Positions 1 to 5,192 of a DNA stretch of 11,878 bases are shown here, piece after piece. How positions within the stretch are numbered: the first letter of the stretch is position 1; each line of letters begins with the position of its first letter. Below the pieces are notes generated by a model that was not told where the DNA came from, searched no databases, and worked only from the letters and a program-made list of their open reading frames with translations. Origin of the DNA: an uncultured Lachnospiraceae bacterium (lineage in GTDB: Bacteria > Bacillota > Clostridia > Lachnospirales > Lachnospiraceae). The position numbers and the translations under genes are program-made. The stretch is from positions 1 to 11,878 of the forward strand of contig CAJJNI010000063.1 in assembly GCA_905193085.1 (NCBI GenBank), given 5' to 3'.

Positions 1-814
1 CATCTATTCCATTTCCGTGTATTGTCGCAAGAATTTTGCAACCGTTATCAAGCGCATGATTTATTGCATCATAATCGTTTCCTCCAAGCTCATCTACCGC
101 AATGACGGACGGTGACATTGAGCGGAGCAGTATTTCTATACCAAGTGCCTTTGGACAACAGTCAAGCACATCACTTCTTGCGCCCAAATCATTTGTCGGA
201 ACACCCATATAACACCCGGCAAGCTCCGAACGCTCATCTACTACCCCGACACTTTGTCCCGAAAAATCATCAAAACCATCTGAAATCTGTCTTATAATAT
301 CCCGAAGCAATGTTGTCTTGCCACATCTTGGCGGTGAAATTATAAGTGTGTGTAAAAATTCATTATTCTTTACAACATACGGTATAATCTTATCGGCACA
401 GCCCTTTATTTCATGTGAAATTCTTATATTTAAAAATGAAATGTATTTCATGCTTTTAATCTGTCCGTTATCCATAAAAACTTTGCCGCACACACCGACT
501 CTGTGACCGCCCGCAACAGTTATAAACCCCTGTCTGACTTCATCTTCGAAAGCATATAACGAATAATTTGATATGTATTCAACTGTTTCCCTAAGTTCTT
601 TGCTGTTTACAATATAAGCATTTTCGATGTCTGTTGTAAGTCCTTCATTACTGTTTTTAGAAATATAGAATTCCTTATTTTCTACTACAATTATCAGAGG
701 ATTATTTACCCTGAGCCTGAATTCATATACTTTATCAAAATCAATACAAATTCTTCCTATTCTCTGACGAAGCTCCATCGCAAATAATTTTGTAATTCCG
801 CTTAAATCACCCAT
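1..814 (-). CDS. spoIIIAA: Stage III sporulation protein AA (ATPase), 3' end cut off by the window edge
   Basis: The first 271 residues are visible. The family is about 300 residues long, so only the C-terminal tail is missing. SpoIIIAA is the secretion-type ATPase thought to power the SpoIIIA-SpoIIQ channel between mother cell and forespore. The P-loop is SPPRCGKTTLLRD at about residues 160-172 (K166), with Ser where the classical motif starts with Gly. The Walker B stretch VIAVDELGG is at about 238-245, followed by an ATIHG motif near 263-267. Upstream lie the family blocks AFEDEVRQGFITVAGGHRVG (about 88-107) and NIRISHEIKGCA. The ATG at 814 is supported by an in-frame TAG 18 nt upstream and a purine-rich GGGAAGAAGAGA stretch as a modest ribosome binding site. 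The gene lies downstream of pnp, separated from it by a strong terminator, so it should have its own promoter. The rest of a spoIIIA operon would be expected to the left of the window. Family identification is firm. Confidence 0.96.
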   Translation of the reverse strand, partial: MGDLSGITKLFAMELRQRIGRICIDFDKVYEFRLRVNNPLIIVVENKEFYISKNSNEGLTTDIENAYIVNSKELRETVEYISNYSLYAFEDEVRQGFITVAGGHRVGVCGKVFMDNGQIKSMKYISFLNIRISHEIKGCADKIIPYVVKNNEFLHTLIISPPRCGKTTLLRDIIRQISDGFDDFSGQSVGVVDERSELAGCYMGVPTNDLGARSDVLDCCPKALGIEILLRSMSPSVIAVDELGGNDYDAINHALDNGCKILATIHGNGID

Positions 815-845
815 ATTATCTCTTCTTCCCTATAATTTCTATAAT

Positions 846-875
846 CTTACATCTGTTCCTATCTCAATATATGAA
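846..875 (-). promoter_or_regulatory. Weak candidate sigma-E-type promoter for spoIIIAA
   Basis: On the minus strand, TTCATAT at 869-875 resembles the ATA-centred -35 of sigma-E promoters. About 15 nt further on, GATGTAAG at 846-853 sits where a CATACAAT-like -10 would be, but it matches only about half of the positions. It lies about 31 nt before the spoIIIAA start. The main support is biological: spoIIIA genes are under sigma-E control in Bacillus and Clostridia, and the terminator at 898-938 means some promoter is needed in this gap. The exact site is a guess. Confidence 0.25.
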
Positions 876-897
876 GACAAGCCGAATTTATTCCAAT

Positions 898-938
898 AAA
901 AAAAATCCATGCAAAAGTTTTTAACTTTTACATGGATT
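898..938 (-). terminator. Strong rho-independent terminator ending the rpsO-pnp transcript
   Basis: A near-perfect inverted repeat has arms 904-919 and 923-938, 16 nt each, with one C/A mismatch and a 3-nt loop. Read on the minus strand, the second arm runs straight into eight T residues (complement of 898-905). This is the classical intrinsic terminator layout. It separates pnp from spoIIIAA. On the plus strand no comparable T run follows, so it is directional. Confidence 0.92.
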
Positions 939-943
939 CTCTA

Positions 944-1027
944 TGTGGGCGGCCACCAGATTCTGTTCTACACGAAACACAGACAACTGCCACACTAAAC
1001 TGAGAAATTCACAAAATGTGTTTCTCA
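944..1027 (-). ncRNA. Candidate structured RNA in the pnp 3' region (3' UTR or small RNA)
   Basis: The 126 nt between the pnp stop and the terminator hold no plausible gene but do hold several complementary segments. Hairpin 1 is at 1001-1027: a 7-bp TGAGAAA/TTTCTCA stem, a 2-nt bulge, then CACA/TGTG around an AAA loop. A second element is closed by 944-948 pairing with 990-994 (TGTGG/CCACA). It encloses a further stem, 962-966 with 979-983 (TCTGT/ACAGA). The terminator follows directly, giving a compact RNA of about 130-150 nt. A weak promoter-like pair (TTAAAC, 17 nt, TATAAG on the minus strand) lies just after the pnp stop. It matches no RNA family I recognise, and it may simply be a processed 3' UTR that protects or ends the pnp mRNA. 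Confidence 0.25.
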
Positions 1028-1064
1028 TAATTATTCTTATAATTAATACTTGTGGAGTGTTTAA

Positions 1065-3158
1065 CTATTTTACATCTTTGATGCTGAAGCTGATTCTTCC
1101 CATCTTATCTTTTCCGAGACATACAACTTTAACTACATCACCTAAAGTAAGGACATCTTCGACTCTGTTAATTCTCTCTTTTGAAATCTTGGAAATGTGA
1201 ACCATTCCTTCTTTTCCAGGAGCGAACTCGATAAATGCACCAAATTCTTTGATGCTTATTACTTTACCTGTAAATACCTGTCCTTCTTCAAAGTCTGTTG
1301 TTATAATTTCAATCATTCTGATTGCTTCGTCAATTTTCTCTTTGTCTACGCCACAGACAGAAACTGCACCTTCATCTGTAATGTCAATCTTTACATCTGT
1401 ACGCTCAATAATAGCGTTGATTGTCTTACCTTTCTGTCCGACAACATCACCAATCTTAGCCGGGTCAATTGTAATCTGTTTAATCTTTGGTGCTAAAGCT
1501 CCAACTTCTGTTCTAGGCTCTGAAATTGCCGGTTTCATGCAATTTTCCATAATGAACATTCTTGCTTCACGGCAACGCGCAATCGCACCTTCTACTATAG
1601 GACGTGTAAGACCATGAATCTTAATATCCATCTGAATTGCAGTAATACCTGCATCTGTACCTGTAACCTTAAAGTCCATATCTCCGAAGAAATCTTCAAG
1701 TCCCTGAATATCTGTAAGAAGAATATAATCATCATCTGTCTCGCCTGTTACAAGACCACATGAAATACCTGCAACCATCTTTTTAATCGGAACACCTGCT
1801 GCCATAAGTGACATACATGATGCACATGTAGATGCCATTGAAGTTGAACCGTTTGACTCAAATGTTTCTGATACGGAACGAATAGCATATGGAAATTCTT
1901 CTTCTGTAGGAAGAACAGGTACAAGTGCTCTCTCTGCTAATGCACCATGACCGATTTCACGACGTCCAGGTCCGCGGCTAGGTTTTGTCTCACCTACTGA
2001 ATAAGCAGGGAAATTGTAATGATGCATATATCTCTTTGATGTCTCATTTACATCAAGACCATCAATCTTCTGTGCATCTGAAAGAGGTGCTAATGTAACA
2101 ACATTACAAATCTGAGTCTGTCCTCTTGTAAACATTGAAGAACCATGAACTCTTGGCACAATATCAACTTCTGCTGCAAGAGGTCTTATCTGTGTAATAG
2201 CTCTTCCATCCGGTCTCTTCTGGTCTTTTAAAATCATCTTTCTTACAGTCTTCTTCTGATACTGATAAACAGCCTCATCAAGAACTGCAAGCCACTCTTC
2301 ATTTTCAGCAAATGCTTCTTCTAATTTTTCTTTAATCTGACGGATATTCTCCTCACGAACCTGCTTCTCATCTGTAAATACCGCTTCTTCCATGTCAGAT
2401 GGAGGAACAATTTCCTTAATTGCTGCAAACAGTTCTTCAGGAACTGCACAGCTTTCATAAGAATGCTTTTCCTTACCTACTTCTGCTACAATCTTATTGA
2501 TAAACTCAATTACCTGCTGGTTAACTTCATGAGCTTTATAAATAGCTTCAATCATTTTATCTTCAGGAACTTCATTGGCACCGGCCTCAATCATGATAAC
2601 CTTCTGTGCTGTAGAAGCAACTGTTAATTTTAAATCTGATACAAGATTCTGTGCTGCATTTGGATTTATAACAAATTCTCCATCAATAAGACCTACCTGT
2701 GTTGTTGCACAAGGTCCGTCAAATGGAATATCTGATATTGCTGTTGCAATTGCAGAACCAAGCATTGCAGTAAGTTCAGGCGAACACTCAGGGTCAACTG
2801 ACATTACCATATTGTTAAGTGTTACATCATTTCTGTAATCCTTAGGAAAAAGAGGACGCATAGGTCTGTCAATAACACGTGATGTAAGAATTGCATTCTC
2901 AGATGCTTTTCCTTCACGACGGTTAAATCCTCCAGGAATTTTTCCTACAGAATACATCTTCTCTTCATATTCAACACTGAGTGGGAAGAAATCAATTCCT
3001 TCTCTTGGCTTATCTGATGCAGTTGCTGTTGAAAGTACAACTGTATCGCCATAATGCATAAATGCTGCTCCATTAGCCTGTTTAGCTACTCTGCCTACAT
3101 CAACAGTTAAAGTTCTGCCTGCAAGCTCCATAGAAAAACTTTTGTAATTTTTTTCCAT
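1065..3158 (-). CDS. pnp: Polyribonucleotide nucleotidyltransferase (PNPase)
   Basis: This is a full-length 697-residue phosphorolytic 3'-to-5' exoribonuclease, a homotrimer that degrades mRNA in the cytoplasm and can also add tails. The domains are in normal order: first RNase PH core (about 1-225, with the RNA-contacting GKIPGGFNRREGK loop at 72-84), helical linker (about 240-310), second RNase PH core (about 315-550), KH domain (about 558-620, VGQKGK at 573-578) and S1 domain (about 626-694). The phosphate-binding SNGSTSMAS stretch is at 435-443 and the catalytic-site block DFKVTGTDAGITAIQMDIK at 495-513. Both look intact. The start at 3158 is preceded by AAAGGAAG about 5 nt upstream. pnp follows rpsO after 243 nt of hairpin-rich sequence, the same order as in E. 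coli and many Firmicutes, and is followed by its own terminator. Identification is certain. Confidence 0.99.
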   Translation of the reverse strand: MEKNYKSFSMELAGRTLTVDVGRVAKQANGAAFMHYGDTVVLSTATASDKPREGIDFFPLSVEYEEKMYSVGKIPGGFNRREGKASENAILTSRVIDRPMRPLFPKDYRNDVTLNNMVMSVDPECSPELTAMLGSAIATAISDIPFDGPCATTQVGLIDGEFVINPNAAQNLVSDLKLTVASTAQKVIMIEAGANEVPEDKMIEAIYKAHEVNQQVIEFINKIVAEVGKEKHSYESCAVPEELFAAIKEIVPPSDMEEAVFTDEKQVREENIRQIKEKLEEAFAENEEWLAVLDEAVYQYQKKTVRKMILKDQKRPDGRAITQIRPLAAEVDIVPRVHGSSMFTRGQTQICNVVTLAPLSDAQKIDGLDVNETSKRYMHHYNFPAYSVGETKPSRGPGRREIGHGALAERALVPVLPTEEEFPYAIRSVSETFESNGSTSMASTCASCMSLMAAGVPIKKMVAGISCGLVTGETDDDYILLTDIQGLEDFFGDMDFKVTGTDAGITAIQMDIKIHGLTRPIVEGAIARCREARMFIMENCMKPAISEPRTEVGALAPKIKQITIDPAKIGDVVGQKGKTINAIIERTDVKIDITDEGAVSVCGVDKEKIDEAIRMIEIITTDFEEGQVFTGKVISIKEFGAFIEFAPGKEGMVHISKISKERINRVEDVLTLGDVVKVVCLGKDKMGRISFSIKDVK

Positions 3159-3352
3159 TTTTATCTTCCTTTCTTTTATTACAGAAAGACATTAGTGTTC
3201 CACAGATTATAAATATCTGCAGCTACATCCGAAACAACTGAAAAAGGCACGATATTTCATACACTTTTCAGTAGTCCCGGTATTATATGTCTTTCCGGGT
3301 ATTATTTATGCCGGGCTAATTAAAATTTCCGGCAGATTTAATATCTGCATAT
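3159..3352 (-). promoter_or_regulatory. Hairpin-rich pnp leader between rpsO and pnp
   Basis: This leader contains no gene. On the minus strand, in order, it shows GCAGAT/ATCTGC (about 3333-3349), a GCCGG/CCGGC pair, a CCCGG/CCGGG pair (around 3283-3300), a longer-range ACTGAAAA/TTTTCAGT stem, and CAGAT/ATCTG. Last comes CTTTCT (3183-3188) pairing with AGAAAG (3169-3174), which would cover part of the pnp ribosome binding site. A TATAAT sits in the middle, but I see no -35 partner at the right spacing. In E. coli the pnp leader is cleaved by RNase III and used for PNPase autoregulation. A similar role here is inference from position and folding potential only. Confidence 0.4.
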
Positions 3353-3358
3353 ACGCAG

Positions 3359-3399
3359 AAAAGGATGGATACTTTATGGGTATCCACCCTTAATTTTTT
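3359..3399 (-). terminator. Hairpin just after rpsO; weak or leaky terminator, or processing site
   Basis: The inverted repeat has arms 3361-3372 and 3380-3391, 11 of 12 positions paired, with a 7-nt loop. It begins about 10 nt past the rpsO stop. On the minus strand only four T residues follow the hairpin while A residues precede it, so it is a poor terminator for rpsO. It probably lets pnp be read through, or acts as a 3' stabiliser or RNase target. On the plus strand it is followed by six T residues and would end any antisense transcript. Confidence 0.5.
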
Positions 3400-3401
3400 A
3401 A

Positions 3402-3668
3402 TTACTTTCTGATACCAAGACGCTCAATCAATGAACGATATCTTTCAATATCATTTTTCTTTAAATACTCTAACAAACCTCTTCTCTGACCTACCATCTT
3501 GAAAAGACCTCTTCTTGAATGATGATCTTTCTTATGAACTTTTAAATGTTCTGTAAGCTCATTGATTCTTGCTGTTAAAATAGCAACCTGTACTTCCGGT
3601 GAACCTGTATCGCCTGGTTTTGTTGCATATTCATTGATAATTGCTGTCTTCTTTTCTTTTGAAATCAT
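3402..3668 (-). CDS. rpsO: 30S ribosomal protein S15
   Basis: At 88 residues this matches the usual length of S15 almost exactly. S15 binds the 16S rRNA central domain as a primary assembly protein and makes an inter-subunit bridge. The hallmark blocks are present: GDTGSPEVQVA (about 19-29), HLKVHKKDHHSRRGL (about 41-55) and the C-terminal YLKKNDIERYRSLIERLGIRK region. A strong AAGGAGG lies about 9 nt before the ATG. The gene has its own promoter and a structured leader upstream (3669-3793) and is followed by pnp. S15 commonly represses its own translation through its leader RNA, and the fold described at 3697-3745 could serve that purpose. Identification is certain. Confidence 0.99.
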   Translation of the reverse strand: MISKEKKTAIINEYATKPGDTGSPEVQVAILTARINELTEHLKVHKKDHHSRRGLFKMVGQRRGLLEYLKKNDIERYRSLIERLGIRK

Positions 3669-3696
3669 TTTTCAAAATCCTCCTTATTATTTAACC

Positions 3697-3745
3697 GCCA
3701 GATATTAAGAAAAAGGTCGGAGATTCCGCATCTCTGAATATTGGC
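3697..3745 (-). promoter_or_regulatory. Structured rpsO leader, candidate S15 autoregulatory element
   Basis: In the rpsO 5' UTR, GCCAATATT (3737-3745) can pair with AATATcTGGC (3697-3706): nine base pairs with one bulged C. The stem encloses a GAGAT/ATCTC hairpin with a 5-nt loop (3720-3734) and a short T run. The long stem closes about 14 nt before the AAGGAGG site, so it is well placed to influence ribosome access. S15 leaders in several bacterial lineages use different folds for the same autorepression. Assignment to that role is inference. An attenuator using the hairpin plus T run is an alternative. Confidence 0.5.
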
Positions 3746-3764
3746 TAATTACTCATACCTGTAT

Positions 3765-3793
3765 ATATTAACACATACAACTACTCTTGTAAA
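3765..3793 (-). promoter_or_regulatory. Sigma-A promoter for rpsO (-pnp)
   Basis: On the minus strand, TTTACA (3788-3793) is followed after exactly 17 nt by TAATAT (3765-3770), with a TG dinucleotide one base before the -10 (extended -10). The predicted start is near 3758, giving a leader of about 90 nt. The -35 lies only 3 bp beyond the hydrolase stop codon. I see no terminator between that gene and this promoter, so read-through from upstream is also possible. Confidence 0.78.
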
Positions 3794-3796
3794 GTA

Positions 3797-5008
3797 TTAA
3801 TCCAAAAATCTTCTGATTGTTATCGGTGTACGATAAAATGCATTTGAAATTTTAATACCTGTTCTCTCTGTACTTGCGTGAATAACTTTACCACCGCCAA
3901 TGTACATTGCAACATGGTTTACATGGTTTCCACTTCCGTAGAAAAGTAAATCTCCCGGCTTAACCTCATCTGCACTTACTCTTGTACCCATCTGTGACTG
4001 TGCTGATGATGAGTGAGGTAATGAAACACCATAATGTGAATAAATGCTCATTGTAAATCCAGAACAGTCAGCTCCTTTTGTAAGGCTTGTTCCACCCCAT
4101 ACATAAGGATTTCCAAGGAACTGTTTAGCATACTCAACAATTGATACTCTTGTTCCTGAAAGGCTGTTTGATTCTTTTAACTCTGTAACAGATTCTGCCT
4201 TTGGAAGAGAATAGCCTACAGTTGCATAATCAAGAGAAATATATCCCTGGTCGCTGTCGACCTGTACTTTAGCCCAGCCGTCCTGCTGCTCTAAAACTTC
4301 AAGTGATTCATCACCGGAAACTAATGCTACGATTTTGCAGTCTGTATTCATAGCTTCTCTTACATACAATGTCTCTGTATCAACAGTAGCTGTCATTGTC
4401 TTAATTTCATCTGCTTTATTCCATGCATCATCGCCTGTAAGAAGATATTCGCTCTTAACATAGCCTGTAACACTTCCTGATTTTATCTTATACCAGCCAT
4501 CTGATTCTTCTAAAATTTCACAACCGGCATTCTTAGGCAGTTTACCGCAAAGACTTCCTTCTTCTGAAGCTTTATCTCTTATATTAAGATAATTATCTAC
4601 ATTCGCAACACCAAGATTAGAATAATCCGGCAGAAGCTCTTTGATAGATTTTTCTGTCTCCTGTGGAATTTCTGCAACTGCTGTTGCAATTGCATTATTG
4701 TTTGAAATTGCAACAAGCTCTGTCAAATCGAGCTTTAACACTCCGTCTGCTCTTTTAATTTCTGAAGCAACACCTGCTGTAACACCCCAGTCTTTAACTT
4801 TAGCAGAAGACTTCTGTGAAGCGGCACTGCTTGGTACCTGACTAGCTGCAACTACAAGAACTGCTCCAAATAAAGCAACTCCAAATACTTTAAGTGGTGT
4901 GCTTGTCTTAATTTTAATTACTGCATTTTTCAAACCTGATTTATAATCAACTGTGTAACCTTTTTCAAATCTATCGTTTTCTTTATTAAATAAACCTCTA
5001 AACTGCAT
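3797..5008 (-). CDS. SH3b-SH3b-NlpC/P60 cell-wall hydrolase, secreted or membrane-anchored
   Basis: This 403-residue protein is predicted to cut peptidoglycan stem peptides outside the membrane (D,L-endopeptidase type, by family). The N-terminus has an unusually long charged stretch (about 1-40) before a hydrophobic segment (VFGVALFGAVLVVAA, about 41-55). It may therefore be a signal anchor or a long signal peptide cut after the SSA near 61-62. Two bacterial SH3 domains follow (about 133-190 and 206-265, the first with YLNIRDKAS, the second with LYVREAMN). The catalytic domain is about 286-403, with C315 in GADCSGF, H365 in NHVAMYIGG and H377 in VIHAS as the expected triad. I chose the ATG at 5008 because GGAGG lies 5 nt upstream. 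An in-frame ATG at 5020 overlaps that GGAGG and has no site of its own. The gene has its own strong promoter and sits between ribF and rpsO, where it has no obvious link to its neighbours' functions. Confidence 0.95.
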   Translation of the reverse strand: MQFRGLFNKENDRFEKGYTVDYKSGLKNAVIKIKTSTPLKVFGVALFGAVLVVAASQVPSSAASQKSSAKVKDWGVTAGVASEIKRADGVLKLDLTELVAISNNNAIATAVAEIPQETEKSIKELLPDYSNLGVANVDNYLNIRDKASEEGSLCGKLPKNAGCEILEESDGWYKIKSGSVTGYVKSEYLLTGDDAWNKADEIKTMTATVDTETLYVREAMNTDCKIVALVSGDESLEVLEQQDGWAKVQVDSDQGYISLDYATVGYSLPKAESVTELKESNSLSGTRVSIVEYAKQFLGNPYVWGGTSLTKGADCSGFTMSIYSHYGVSLPHSSSAQSQMGTRVSADEVKPGDLLFYGSGNHVNHVAMYIGGGKVIHASTERTGIKISNAFYRTPITIRRFLD

Positions 5009-5013
5009 GTAAA

Positions 5014-5018
5014 CCTCC
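5014..5018 (-). promoter_or_regulatory. Ribosome binding site that sets the hydrolase start
   Basis: GGAGG on the minus strand lies 5 nt before the ATG at 5006-5008. It overlaps the alternative upstream ATG at 5018-5020, so that codon is unlikely to be used. The longer version of the protein would add only four residues (MEVY). Confidence 0.85.
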
Positions 5019-5035
5019 ATAATGTTATATCCATT

Positions 5036-5052
5036 TGTTACATAATTGTTAA
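5036..5052 (+). promoter_or_regulatory. WalR (YycF)-like box in the hydrolase 5' UTR
   Basis: TGTTAC-N5-TGTTAA on the plus strand fits the published WalR consensus TGTWAH-N5-TGTWAH at every defined position. It lies about 8-24 nt downstream of the predicted transcription start, a position at which bound regulator would repress. WalRK controls SH3b/NlpC-type and other autolysins in Firmicutes, which fits the gene downstream. The region is very AT-rich, so chance occurrence is a real alternative. No walRK genes are in the window. Confidence 0.4.
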
Positions 5053-5066
5053 CAGTTTTCTAAATT

Positions 5067-5094
5067 ATTATAACATTTTTTACACATTTGTCAA
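5067..5094 (-). promoter_or_regulatory. Consensus sigma-A promoter of the NlpC/P60 gene
   Basis: On the minus strand, TTGACA (5089-5094) and TATAAT (5067-5072) are both perfect hexamers. They are 16 nt apart, and a TG one base before the -10 gives an extended -10. The predicted start is near 5060, leaving a 5' UTR of about 50 nt. An 8-bp inverted repeat (5050-5057 and 5093-5100) flanks the -10, one arm touching the -35, and could be an operator. Confidence 0.9.
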
Positions 5095-5108
5095 CTGTTA
5101 CATTTTCA

Positions 5109-5164
5109 TGCATTCCAGGCTGCATATATTTTCATGTTTTTATGCATTCTTAAGTGCATATATT
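5109..5164. repeat. Pair of 22-bp direct repeats upstream of the hydrolase promoter
   Basis: The motif TGCATTC-N5-TGCATATATT occurs at 5109-5130 and again at 5143-5164, identical at all 17 defined positions and spaced 34 bp start to start. Both copies lie in the gap between the ribF stop and the -35 at 5094. The conserved halves with a variable 5-bp centre look like paired binding sites for a dimeric regulator. The T/A-rich, TGCA-rich composition lowers the weight of the match. Confidence 0.6.
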
Positions 5165-5192
5165 CCAGACTTTAATCAACACTATTCAACAT

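Noticed and set aside
815..1064. tRNA gene in the pnp-spoIIIAA gap, suggested by the GC-rich patch and stems
   Set aside because: There is no T-loop consensus, no acceptor stem of seven pairs and no CCA-adjacent architecture on either strand.
943..1200. Plus-strand open frame running from the gap into pnp
   Set aside because: It has no ribosome binding site, spans a structured non-coding gap and the reverse of the PNPase S1 domain, and its product resembles nothing.
3280..3300. TATAAT in the rpsO-pnp spacer as an internal pnp promoter
   Set aside because: No -35-like hexamer lies 16-18 nt upstream and there is no extended -10. The TATAAT falls inside the loop of a CCCGG/CCGGG stem.
5105..5192. 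Terminator after ribF
   Set aside because: I found only short direct repeats and TGCA palindromes with no stable stem followed by a T run on the minus strand, so I did not annotate one.
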